7,867 nucleotides of DNA from DATDYW01 sp036516995 (GCA_036516995.1 DATDYW010000068.1:1-7867); one strand, 5' to 3'; numbered from the stretch's first letter, positions 1-6,470 are shown. The notes: generated from the letters alone by a model not told the origin. Numbers and translations: made by a program.

Positions 1-165
1 CTCCGGCTTCGGCGCTTTGCCATCGCTAAATGCGACGTCGTAGTAGAAGCCGCGCTCGATGACCGGCCCGATGGTTAGCCCCGCCTCCGGATCTCGCTCG
101 AGGAGCGCCTTGGCCAGCAGGTGCGCCAGCGAGTGCCGGGCGCGGAACAGGGCGTCAGAATCCAT
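1..165 (-). CDS. thrS: Threonyl-tRNA synthetase, N-terminal fragment (gene runs off the left edge)
   Basis: The first 55 codons of a leftward gene are present. ThrRS charges tRNA-Thr with threonine in the cytoplasm. The peptide begins MDSDALFRARHSLAHLLAKA and continues with TIGPVIERGFYYD. This is the family's editing (N2) domain, including the HxxxH motif (H11 and H15) that helps clear mischarged Ser-tRNA-Thr. The ATG at 163-165 is the only reasonable start: an in-frame TAA lies nine codons upstream (190-192), with no ATG, GTG or TTG between. The protein therefore lacks the roughly 60-residue TGS domain that precedes this region in most bacterial ThrRS. It is divergent from the lipoprotein gene, with 88 bp between the start codons. 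I see no Shine-Dalgarno sequence and no confident promoter for it. The catalytic core lies outside the window. Confidence 0.93.
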   Translation of the reverse strand, partial: MDSDALFRARHSLAHLLAKALLERDPEAGLTIGPVIERGFYYDVAFSDGKAPKPE

Positions 166-217
166 TACGAAGGCTAGGTTAACACGCGTTTACCCCAGAA
201 GTAGGGGCGAGGAGTCA

Positions 218-246
218 TTGACTAATATGTATTAATATGATACTAT
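218..246 (+). promoter_or_regulatory. Sigma70-type promoter of the lipoprotein gene, predicting a leaderless mRNA
   Basis: The -35 TTGACT (218-223), an exact 17-nt spacer and the -10 TACTAT (241-246) fit the housekeeping consensus. The -10 is extended by TG at 238-239. The start codon at 254 is only 7 nt beyond the -10, where transcription itself should start, so the mRNA would have essentially no 5' leader. The surrounding stretch is very AT-rich in a GC-rich region. Confidence 0.8.
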
Positions 247-253
247 ACATGGC

Positions 254-625
254 ATGAGAAAGATCATTTCATCGTACCCAATCCTTGTCCTTGCGGTGGC
301 CCTTCACCACCTTCTGCTCGTCAGCGGCTTCCTCGCCGGCTGTGGCCAGCGACAGGCGTCAGAGTTCAAACCGAACCTCCGCGAGGAGAGTCTCGAAGAC
401 ATTACCTTCCACGTCGTCGAAGTTCTGTATTCGTCGCGGACCGGTTACCCCCTCCTCCGCGTCGAGAGCAACATCGGCAGCCGCCCCTTCGTGGCGCTGC
501 CGCCGCTCAAGCGGGAAGTCAAAGTGGGCGACTACGTCCGGCTCACGCGCCTGACATGGACACCAGACGATGTCACGCCCGTATCGAGCGTCTGGGTGGC
601 GGCGCTCTTCGAGACAAACAGCTGA
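254..625 (+). CDS. Small putative lipoprotein with a compact beta-type domain
   Basis: This 123-residue protein is not recognised as a named family. Its N-terminus has a short basic start (RK at 2-3), a hydrophobic segment at about residues 4-27 and a clear lipobox, LAGC, with Cys30 as the predicted lipidated residue. It would be exported and anchored to the outer face of the membrane. The mature part (about 93 residues) looks strand-rich, with alternating hydrophobic residues (FHVVEVLY, PLLRVES, RPFVALP) and a VKVGDYVRLTRL segment of a kind common in small OB-like barrels. The fold is an inference. The ATG is supported by the promoter immediately upstream, and there is no Shine-Dalgarno sequence. 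The TGA stop is followed 4 nt later by a strong terminator, so the gene is a single-gene unit. It is convergent with the ligase gene, with 48 bp between them. Confidence 0.82.
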   Translation: MRKIISSYPILVLAVALHHLLLVSGFLAGCGQRQASEFKPNLREESLEDITFHVVEVLYSSRTGYPLLRVESNIGSRPFVALPPLKREVKVGDYVRLTRLTWTPDDVTPVSSVWVAALFETNS

Positions 626-629
626 CCTC

Positions 630-667
630 GGCGGCCGCACTTCGGTGCGGCCGCCCTCTTCTTTTTC
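630..667 (+). terminator. Rho-independent terminator of the lipoprotein gene
   Basis: A perfect 11-bp GC-rich stem (630-640 with 645-655) is closed by a TTCG tetraloop (641-644) and followed by the pyrimidine/T-rich run CTCTTCTTTTTC (656-667). On the opposite strand the same hairpin lies just past the ligase stop but lacks a following U-tract, so it is a good terminator only for rightward transcription. Confidence 0.93.
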
Positions 668-673
668 AGGCCA

Positions 674-1933
674 TCAAACTTTTTCTCCCCTTAGGTCCTG
701 CATCCGTTTGGCCACTTTTCCACGAGGGGTTCGGGTGAGGCTTTCAATGTCCACGAATGTAAGAGTGAATTCAACCTGGGCGAGAGGCGGGACGCTCTCC
801 TGCAAAATTTTTCGTAACTTCGCTAGGGTTTCGTCTGAGCGACTCGCGGCATCGCACTCAACGGCCAGGGAGACCCCATCCTCACTTTCTACGCTCAAGC
901 TGAAATGGGGAGAGAGCTCGGGAATGGCATTAAGAGCCTCATCTATTTGATACGCATAAATGGTGTGACCCTTGAGAGATACGGATTCGCTCAGCCGGCA
1001 CTTGTACCACAGCCGAGGGCTCTCGAGACCGCACGGGCAGGATTTGTACGTAATTCGCGCGAGGTCTTCTGTCCGGTAGCGCACTAGCGGGTAGGCGGGA
1101 TTAGTTAGGTTGGTAACATAAATTTCTCCCACCCCCTCCATGATCGATTCCCCCGTCTCAGGGTCACAGACCTCAAGGAACACCCCCTCCTCTAGGACGT
1201 GCATCCCGTTTCGTTCCGAGCACTCAATCGAGATTCCTGCCACCTCGGTCATCCCTGACTGCTGGATGACCTTTGCGCCAAAAGAATCTTCGATGAGTTT
1301 CTTGGTCTTGTCCTGGAGCACCTCCGATGTGCTCATGGTGTACGTGAGGCCAAAAGTTTTCGGGTCTACACCCATTTCCTTGCAGTCCTTCAGTAGCGAG
1401 AGGAGACGGGCAGGATTGCCCATAAGGAGGTACGGCTCCTCCTCCCTCAACACATCGATGAGCTCCTTCTTCTGCTCCTGCGTGAACATTAGACCCATCA
1501 TTGCCGTCGTCGCGCCCATCATATGAAGCGCCTTGCGCATAATCGTTCCCACAATTGCTAGGTTGTCTCCGGGCACAATGAGGACGCATAGCTTTCCCCG
1601 CATCGGGAAAAACTTCTCCAGGTGAGAAGCTACGATGCCCGATGATTCATCGAGGCCCTCCTCCGTCCAGTACATGATTTTCGGTTTTCCCGTGGTCCCA
1701 CCGCTCGCAAAGAGGGCAGCAATTTGATCTCGAGGCACTGCGGGAAAAGTTCTGCTATGCTCTCGCATATCAGGAGATGTGATTAGGGGCAATTTTCTGA
1801 ATCCCTCGATGGAAGAAATATCATCTATTTTTATCCCCATCTCTACCAGTCGATTGGCGTAAAATTCAGACCTTGCCGCAAGCCTGGCTACTTGCTTCAA
1901 CTTTTCGAGCAAATCGCTAGAGTTTGATTTCAC
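674..1933 (-). CDS. Phenylacetate-CoA ligase-like (PaaK/COG1541 type) adenylate-forming enzyme
   Basis: This 419-residue protein has the length and motif order of the PaaK-like branch of acyl-adenylate-forming enzymes. These activate a carboxylate with ATP and usually transfer it to CoA. The ATP-binding loop SGGTTGKPK is at 77-85, SGMTE at 226-230, the YRTEDLARI motif with its ribose-binding Asp290 at 286-294, and a C-terminal TPRGKVAKR with candidate lysine K406. The family's cysteine features are also present: C238 and the CPCG at 299-302. The substrate cannot be read from sequence, and phenylacetate is only the name-giving substrate of the family. The start is GTG; no in-frame ATG precedes residue 32, and a perfect extended -10 lies just upstream. 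It follows dnaE by 34 bp but appears to have its own promoter. By eye its base composition is less GC-rich than dnaE or rnhB, which with the housekeeping context hints at acquisition by transfer. Confidence 0.87.
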   Translation of the reverse strand: MKSNSSDLLEKLKQVARLAARSEFYANRLVEMGIKIDDISSIEGFRKLPLITSPDMREHSRTFPAVPRDQIAALFASGGTTGKPKIMYWTEEGLDESSGIVASHLEKFFPMRGKLCVLIVPGDNLAIVGTIMRKALHMMGATTAMMGLMFTQEQKKELIDVLREEEPYLLMGNPARLLSLLKDCKEMGVDPKTFGLTYTMSTSEVLQDKTKKLIEDSFGAKVIQQSGMTEVAGISIECSERNGMHVLEEGVFLEVCDPETGESIMEGVGEIYVTNLTNPAYPLVRYRTEDLARITYKSCPCGLESPRLWYKCRLSESVSLKGHTIYAYQIDEALNAIPELSPHFSLSVESEDGVSLAVECDAASRSDETLAKLRKILQESVPPLAQVEFTLTFVDIESLTRTPRGKVAKRMQDLRGEKV

Positions 1934-1939
1934 AAAAAA

Positions 1940-1948
1940 ATTATAGCA
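1940..1948 (-). promoter_or_regulatory. Extended -10 promoter of the PaaK-like ligase, leaderless
   Basis: On the minus strand TGC (1948-1946) precedes a perfect TATAAT (1945-1940). Six T residues follow and then the GTG start codon at 1933, so the expected transcription start falls on the start codon. I see no good -35 at 16-18 nt spacing, so the promoter would depend on the extended -10. It occupies the short gap after the dnaE stop. Confidence 0.72.
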
Positions 1949-1967
1949 AACAGCCTGGCCGAACTGG

Positions 1968-4900
1968 TTAATCCCGCAAACTCGCCGCGCCGACAGAGAG
2001 CGCCTTCACCTTTTCCGCGAGGATGCTGCGCTCGCCGTTGCGGAAGGAGATGGTTCCCTTCACCGCCACCACCTTGTCGGGCAGGAGCAGCGCCTCGTTC
2101 TCCTTGCGCGCCTTCGGGAAGAACACCACCTCCACCGAGTCGGTGAGGTCGCGCAGCGTCACGAACGACATCACCTCGCCGCTCTCCTTGGTGCGAATGT
2201 CCTTCACCTCCTCGATGACGCCGGCGATGACCGCCGCCTGGCCGTCGCGGCCGCTCGCCTTCACCCAGCGGGCGTTCTTTTCACGCTTGCCGAGCTCGGC
2301 GCGCCAGGGGTCGAGCGGATGGCCCGAGACATAGAGGCCAAGAAGTTCTCGTTCCCAGGCCAGACGACTCTCGGGCGGTGCGGGCGGCACCTTGGCGAGC
2401 GTTGCCTCTGCGGCCGCCGAGTCGCCGAATAGGGAAACTTGGTCGGCGGCCAGCCGAGCGCGGCTGCGCTTCCAGTCGAGCAGCGCGTCGAGCGAGGCAA
2501 TCACCGAAGCGCGCTCGGCCAGTGAATCAAGGCCGCCAGCTTTTGCGAGCGATTCAAGCGCGCGGCGATTTAGTTGTTCCTGTGGAAGTCGTTCTACTAG
2601 CTCACCAACAGAACGAAACGGCCCGCCACTTTTTCGCGTCTCCACAATCGCCCGCGCCACACCTTCCCCGAAGTTTTTTATTGTTGCGAGGCCGAAACGA
2701 ATTGCCTCTTTGCTCTCCGCTGTCTTTACCACCGTGAAGTCGGCGTCGGACTCGTTCACGTCCGGCGGCAAGACGGCGATGCCCATCCGTCGGCACTCCT
2801 GAATGTAGAGCGCGATGTCCTCGGTGATGGCGGTGTGCGCCACGAGCACGGCGGCCATATAGAGGGCGGGGTAGTTGGCCTTCATGTACGCCGTCTGGTA
2901 GGCCACACGGCCGTAGCAGGCGGCGTGCGCCTTGTTGAATCCGTAGGCGGCAAAGGGCTCGATGAGGCGCCAGAGTTCCTCAGCCTTCTCGCCGCTCATC
3001 CCGTGCTCCACGAGGCCCTGCTGCAGCTTCTCCTTCTCGGCCTCCATCATCTCCGGAATCTTCTTGCCCATCGCCTTGCGCAGCTTGTCGGCCGTCGTCC
3101 AGGTGTAGCCGGCGAGGTTAATGGCGATGAGCATCACGTCGTCCTGGTAGACAATGACGCCGTAGGAGCGTTCTAGGATTGGCTTCATCCTCGGATCTAG
3201 GAAGCGGACCTTCGTGGCGTCGTGCTTGCCGGCTATGTAGTTCGGAATCGTTTCGAGCGGCCCCGGGCGGTAGAGCGCCACCATGGCGTTGATGTCGTGA
3301 ATGGTGGACGGCTTGAGCTCCTTGAGGAACTTCGTCATCCCGTCGCCGTTCAATTGAAATAGTCCTTCGGTTTCGCCGCGCGCGAGCATCTGAAATGTTT
3401 TTTTATCGTCAATCGGAATCGCCTCAATATCTATCTCTTCGCCCGTCGCCTCGCGCACTCGCCGCACCGCGTCGGCCAAGATGGAAAGGTTGCGGATGCC
3501 GAGGAAGTCGTACTTCAGGAGGCCGACGTTGTCCTCGCCCACGGCGTGCATATCGAACTGGGTGATGAGCTTGCCGCCGCCGCTTATCTTGTCGACGCTC
3601 TTTGGATCGAGCTGGAGCGGCACGAGCTCAATCAGCGGCACGGGCGAAATCACCACGCCCGCCGCGTGCACCGATACGTGCCGCGCGCAGCCCTCGATTT
3701 TCTTCGCTGTGTCGATGATGCGCGCCACATCCTTATCCTTCTCGTAGAGCTCTTTGAGTTCTGGCACCTCGCCGAGCGCTCGATCGATGGTCATAGGGAA
3801 CCCCTGGGCGCCGAGAGGAATTAGCTTGGCGATTTGATCGCCCTTCTGGTACTCGTAGCCGAGCGCTCGCGCTGTGTCGCGCACGGAGCCTCTCGCGAGC
3901 ATCGTGCCGAACGTGCCGATCTGTGCGACCTTGTCGAGGCCGTACTTCCGCCTAGCGTACTCGATCATCTCGTCGCGGCGGCTGTCTGCGAAATCCATGT
4001 CGACATCGGGGGCCGATGGGCGCTCGTAGTTGAGGAAGCGCTCGAACGGGAGCTGGTACTCGAGCGGGTTCACGTTCGTGACGCCCGTGAGGTACGTCGC
4101 GAGCGACCCAGCCACCGAGCCGCGGAGGGTGGTGAGGATGCCACGCTTGTGCGCCTCGCGCATCAGGTCGGCCACGACGAGGAAGTAGAGCGCGTAGCCT
4201 TTCTTCGCGATGACGTCCAGCTCGTACTCGAGGCGCTTCAGCGTCTCGCCTTCGAGTGCAATGCCGCGACGCTTCGCGCCATCCTCCGCGAGGAAACGCA
4301 TCTCCTCGTCAGCGGAGCGGCCGGACTCAATCTTGTAGTCGGGAAACTTCCATTTGCCGAGCTCGAATTCCAGCTTGCAGCGCTCGGCAATCTCGAGCGT
4401 GGCGGCAACGGCGTCTGGGAATGCCGCGAAGCGCTCCCCCATCTCGTCGGGGGCGGGGAGCGAGAAGTCGTCGTCCTCGTCAGAGTCGCGGGCGCCCATC
4501 GACTGAATCGTTAGCAGCGTCCGGCGGGCGACGCGGTCCTCGGGCTTCAGGTAGTAGCTATCCTGCGCCGCCACGAGCCGCGCCTTTTGCGCCTTAGCGA
4601 ACGCCGCGATCAGCCGCTTGCGCTCGTCCGCGCCCTGAATCTCGGGGTGATCGCAGATTTCGAGGAAAACGTTATGCGCGCCGTAGGTCTTTCGCAGGAA
4701 CGCGAGCGTTTCCTCTGCCCGTTCCTGGTTCGCCATCACTAGCGCGCGGGAAATTTCACCGCTAAAGAAAGGAGAAAGACAGACTAGGCCGTCGGCGTGC
4801 TCGGCGAGGAGCTCTCGGTCAACGCGCGGCTTGTAGTAGAAGCCCTCGAGGTGCGAGCGCGTCACCAGTTTGATGAGATTCTTCCAGCCAGCCTCGTTCT

Positions 4901-5183
4901 GGGCGAGCAGCACGAGCCGGGCGCGGCGGTTGTCGAGCCTGGCATCACGATCGGTGCGCGTCCGGGCGGCAACGTAGAAATCCACGCCGATGATGGGCTT
5001 GATGCCCGCCTTTTTGCACTGGTTGTAGAACTCGATTGCGCCGTAGAGGTTGCCCGAGTCGGTCAGGGCGAGCGCATCGGAGCCCGCCGCCTTCGCCGCC
5101 TTCACCAAATCTGGCAGCTGTGGCACCCCGTCGAGCAGCGAGTAGTGGCTGTGGACGTGGAGGTGGACGAAAGGCGCAGCCAT
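1968..5183 (-). CDS. dnaE: DNA polymerase III alpha subunit (replicative polymerase)
   Basis: The 1071-residue catalytic subunit of the chromosomal replicase. An N-terminal PHP domain spans about residues 4-230, starting FVHLHVHSHYSLLDG. The C-family polymerase core follows: RGSVAGS at 354-360, PDVDMDF at 392-398 with catalytic D395 and D397, and KYDFLG with the third catalytic aspartate D559. A helix-hairpin-helix-like region covers about 829-890. The beta-clamp-binding motif QVSLF is at 915-919, and an OB fold covers about 985-1062. It ends soon after the OB fold, about 90 residues shorter than E. coli DnaE, so an E. coli-type C-terminal tau-binding domain seems absent. The PHP metal site is degenerate (S43, D68, R89, F139 and Y210 at usual ligand positions), so PHP proofreading is unlikely. 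The ATG at 5183 fits the family N-terminus and lies 9 nt beyond an extended -10. It is divergent from the 5387 gene. Confidence 0.98.
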   Translation of the reverse strand: MAAPFVHLHVHSHYSLLDGVPQLPDLVKAAKAAGSDALALTDSGNLYGAIEFYNQCKKAGIKPIIGVDFYVAARTRTDRDARLDNRRARLVLLAQNEAGWKNLIKLVTRSHLEGFYYKPRVDRELLAEHADGLVCLSPFFSGEISRALVMANQERAEETLAFLRKTYGAHNVFLEICDHPEIQGADERKRLIAAFAKAQKARLVAAQDSYYLKPEDRVARRTLLTIQSMGARDSDEDDDFSLPAPDEMGERFAAFPDAVAATLEIAERCKLEFELGKWKFPDYKIESGRSADEEMRFLAEDGAKRRGIALEGETLKRLEYELDVIAKKGYALYFLVVADLMREAHKRGILTTLRGSVAGSLATYLTGVTNVNPLEYQLPFERFLNYERPSAPDVDMDFADSRRDEMIEYARRKYGLDKVAQIGTFGTMLARGSVRDTARALGYEYQKGDQIAKLIPLGAQGFPMTIDRALGEVPELKELYEKDKDVARIIDTAKKIEGCARHVSVHAAGVVISPVPLIELVPLQLDPKSVDKISGGGKLITQFDMHAVGEDNVGLLKYDFLGIRNLSILADAVRRVREATGEEIDIEAIPIDDKKTFQMLARGETEGLFQLNGDGMTKFLKELKPSTIHDINAMVALYRPGPLETIPNYIAGKHDATKVRFLDPRMKPILERSYGVIVYQDDVMLIAINLAGYTWTTADKLRKAMGKKIPEMMEAEKEKLQQGLVEHGMSGEKAEELWRLIEPFAAYGFNKAHAACYGRVAYQTAYMKANYPALYMAAVLVAHTAITEDIALYIQECRRMGIAVLPPDVNESDADFTVVKTAESKEAIRFGLATIKNFGEGVARAIVETRKSGGPFRSVGELVERLPQEQLNRRALESLAKAGGLDSLAERASVIASLDALLDWKRSRARLAADQVSLFGDSAAAEATLAKVPPAPPESRLAWERELLGLYVSGHPLDPWRAELGKREKNARWVKASGRDGQAAVIAGVIEEVKDIRTKESGEVMSFVTLRDLTDSVEVVFFPKARKENEALLLPDKVVAVKGTISFRNGERSILAEKVKALSVGAASLRD

Positions 5184-5192
5184 TGCGAGGCG

Positions 5193-5201
5193 ATTCTAGC
5201 A
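5193..5201 (-). promoter_or_regulatory. Extended -10 promoter of dnaE
   Basis: On the minus strand TGC (5201-5199) is followed by TAGAAT (5198-5193), nine nucleotides before the dnaE ATG. The expected transcription start, near 5186, would leave a leader of only about 3 nt. No recognisable -35 lies at the right distance, so the call rests on the -10, the TGn extension and the position shared with other genes here. Confidence 0.6.
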
Positions 5202-5202
5202 G

Positions 5203-5325
5203 CTTGGGTGTCGGTTCCCGAGCGAGGCGACTGCTCGCCTCGCGAGCGGCACCCAAGGGCCGGAGCATTACGCGCCGTCTCGGCGCGTTGCGAGGCGGGG
5301 TCGCGGCCTCCGAGGGCGACGGCCC
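5203..5325. other. Highly self-complementary spacer between dnaE and the 5387 gene
   Basis: This non-coding stretch holds nested and adjacent inverted repeats. CTTGGGTG (5203-5210) pairs with CACCCAAG (5250-5257), enclosing a perfect 9-bp stem GCGAGGCGA (5222-5230) / TCGCCTCGC (5235-5243). Next to it an 8-bp stem ACGCGCCG (5270-5277) / CGGCGCGT (5281-5288) lies inside a possible GGGCCG (5257-5262) / CGGCCC (5320-5325) helix. The octamer GCGAGGCG occurs at 5185, 5222 and 5290, and inverted at 5236. Both predicted divergent promoters lie outside or at the edges of this region, so it would not be in either mRNA. I see no terminator T-run or family motif. It could be a cruciform, a protein-binding spacer or an undetected small RNA. 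Confidence 0.5.
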
Positions 5326-5350
5326 GAGGAGAGCTGTGACGAGGCAGGAC

Positions 5351-5379
5351 TTGAAATTTTCACAAAAACGAAGCAGAGT
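5351..5379 (+). promoter_or_regulatory. Probable promoter of the 5387 membrane-protein gene
   Basis: TTGAAA (5351-5356) is a good -35. A 17-nt spacer puts CAGAGT (5374-5379) at the -10 position, weak but keeping the key A2 and T6. The ATG at 5387 lies 7 nt further, the same near-leaderless geometry seen at the lipoprotein gene. Confidence 0.5.
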
Positions 5380-5386
5380 AGGACAA

Positions 5387-5878
5387 ATGACCTCTCAAGA
5401 TATCTTCTGGATGGCCGCGCTCTACGCGGGCTACAACCTCTACCTCTGCATCCCGCGTCGCTGGCGCAGCAGGGGCCAGGTTATGGGCTACACGGTGGTT
5501 AAGTTTCTGGCGGCCCTCCTCGGCTTTGCCGTCCTGCAGATCGCCCTGCCCCACATCAGCGTGCTCGCCTTCGCGGCGGCGGCTGTCGTGTGGATGCTCG
5601 TCGGCTACAAGGCGGCGTGCATCTGGGTTCGCCCACGCTGCGTCGAGGCCATCGTTGATGCGCTCGAGGACCGTTCGGATCAGGCCGGCCTCTTCGATGT
5701 TCCGCTCCGGGTGCTCGGCACCACCGTCGACGGCTTTCCGTTCGCGGTTAGGCCCCTGGGGAGGCCCGCGCTGGGTAGTCACATTCTCGTGAACTGCCTC
5801 GAGTCGCGCATAACCGGCGACCGCTGGAAGTTCGAGCACACCGCCCACCGACGAAAGGGCGAGACGCCACCTCCGTGA
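5387..5878 (+). CDS. Small membrane protein with three predicted N-terminal membrane segments and a cytoplasmic-size tail
   Basis: A 163-residue protein that I do not recognise. Three hydrophobic segments are visible at about residues 5-22, 34-54 and 57-79, the first two separated by a basic loop (RRWRSR at 24-29). They are followed by a soluble tail of roughly 80 residues with an amphipathic stretch (about 84-95) and a strand-rich part (VPLRVLGTTVDGFPFAV). The reading frame stays open upstream to 5036 across the dnaE start, but the ATG at 5387 is preferred: it begins the first membrane segment and sits 7 nt after a promoter-like -10. The TGA stop lies inside the terminator loop and stem. The gene meets 5926-6405 tail to tail, and the two proteins share segment order and spacing. 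No enzymatic motif is visible. Confidence 0.75.
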   Translation: MTSQDIFWMAALYAGYNLYLCIPRRWRSRGQVMGYTVVKFLAALLGFAVLQIALPHISVLAFAAAAVVWMLVGYKAACIWVRPRCVEAIVDALEDRSDQAGLFDVPLRVLGTTVDGFPFAVRPLGRPALGSHILVNCLESRITGDRWKFEHTAHRRKGETPPP

Positions 5879-5895
5879 GGTGGCGTTTTCCGTTT
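5864..5895 (+). terminator. Rho-independent terminator of the 5387 gene, overlapping its stop codon
   Basis: A 10-bp stem ACGCCACCTC (5864-5873) / GAGGTGGCGT (5877-5886) with a CGT loop is followed by TTTCCGTTTT. The stop codon TGA (5876-5878) lies within the hairpin, so the last codons are part of the terminator. Confidence 0.85.
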
Positions 5896-5926
5896 TAGAA
5901 AAGGAAAAGCCGCCCCCGTGGGCGAC
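5895..5926 (-). terminator. Rho-independent terminator of the 5926-6405 gene
   Basis: On the minus strand a 7-bp stem with one G-U pair (5926-5920 with 5915-5909, loop 5919-5916) is followed by a run reading TTTTCCTTTTCTAAAA (5908 downward). Its first base belongs to the TAG stop of the gene. It abuts the opposing terminator within a 47-bp gap. Confidence 0.75.
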
Positions 5927-6405
5927 TACTGCGGAATCCTGGCGACGAGCTGCGCCCCGAGGGGCCAGCCGGTCAGGACCGAGACGGTCAGCTGCACCGC
6001 GAAACGGTCGCCGACCTCGACCTGTTCCTGCTCGCCGTACGGCCAGCTGCCCTGGAAGAGCAGCCCGCCGTCCGTCCGCGCCCAGACCCGCTGGCAGCGG
6101 CGCCTCTCGAGCGTCTCGATTGCGGTCGCCGGCACGCGGACGGTCGCCTTCCAGGAGAGGCGACCCCCGGCCTGCAGGGCGACGGCGGCTGCGAAGCCAG
6201 CGAGCAGGCTGAGCGGCTGCGGGATGCCGAGCGAAACCGCGAGGCCGGCGACGAGCACCAGGGCGTAGAGCCCGGTCACGAAGATAGCCGATGCGAAGCA
6301 TCGCTGCGGGACGCTGCGGCCGTGGCCGCCGAGGGCCTCCCCGAGCACGCCAATCGAGAGCGCGAGGTAGAAGGCGTTGACTACGAAGTTGATCGAGGAG
6401 CTCAT
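5926..6405 (-). CDS. Small membrane protein with three predicted N-terminal membrane segments and a beta-rich tail
   Basis: A 159-residue protein of unrecognised family. Hydrophobic segments lie at about residues 5-22, 37-59 and 62-79. A soluble tail of about 80 residues follows with strand-like patterns: KATVRVPA, GGLLFQGSWPYGE and VEVGDRFAVQLTVS. The ATG at 6405 is chosen because it starts the first membrane segment. The frame stays open to 6525, but that extension would run antisense into rnhB and reads as low-complexity Pro/Arg. A GTG five codons upstream is an alternative start. The promoter is unclear. It is divergent from rnhB, with 65 bp between the start codons. Its topology closely matches the convergent 5387 gene product, and both begin with an F-x3-A-x-Y pattern (F7, A11, Y13), which suggests common ancestry. 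Confidence 0.75.
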   Translation of the reverse strand: MSSSINFVVNAFYLALSIGVLGEALGGHGRSVPQRCFASAIFVTGLYALVLVAGLAVSLGIPQPLSLLAGFAAAVALQAGGRLSWKATVRVPATAIETLERRRCQRVWARTDGGLLFQGSWPYGEQEQVEVGDRFAVQLTVSVLTGWPLGAQLVARIPQ

Positions 6406-6458
6406 GCGGCTATGCAACACCTTTTCGGCTAATCGGTAAAGGCTAGCTTGCGGCGAGC

Positions 6459-6464
6459 TAGAAT
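6459..6464 (+). promoter_or_regulatory. -10 element of rnhB, leaderless geometry
   Basis: TAGAAT lies exactly 6 nt before the rnhB ATG at 6471, so transcription should start at or next to the A of the start codon. There is no good -35 and no TGn extension. The same hexamer precedes dnaE. An inverted repeat CTAGCT (6443-6448) / AGCTAG (6456-6461) overlaps it. Confidence 0.5.
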
Positions 6465-6470
6465 GCTCAC

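Noticed and set aside
629..673. Bidirectional terminator serving the ligase gene as well
   Set aside because: On the minus strand the perfect hairpin is followed by GAGGTCAGC, with no U-tract, so only rightward termination is supported.
570..950. Rightward open frame across the terminator into the ligase gene
   Set aside because: It crosses a strong terminator and runs antisense to conserved ligase sequence, with no promoter or recognisable protein features.
3834..4514. Long rightward open frame (226 codons) antisense to dnaE
   Set aside because: It lies wholly within the well-conserved dnaE coding sequence. Its composition is a codon mirror of dnaE in a GC-rich gene and has no recognisable motif.
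5036..5386. Extended N-terminus of the 5387 gene
   Set aside because: The open frame overlaps the dnaE start antisense and reads as Arg/Ser/Pro-rich sequence. The promoter and first membrane segment support the ATG at 5387.
6443..6461. Operator-like inverted repeat CTAGCT/AGCTAG overlapping the rnhB -10
   Set aside because: Six-base arms with a 7-nt spacer are too short to separate from chance without comparison to relatives.
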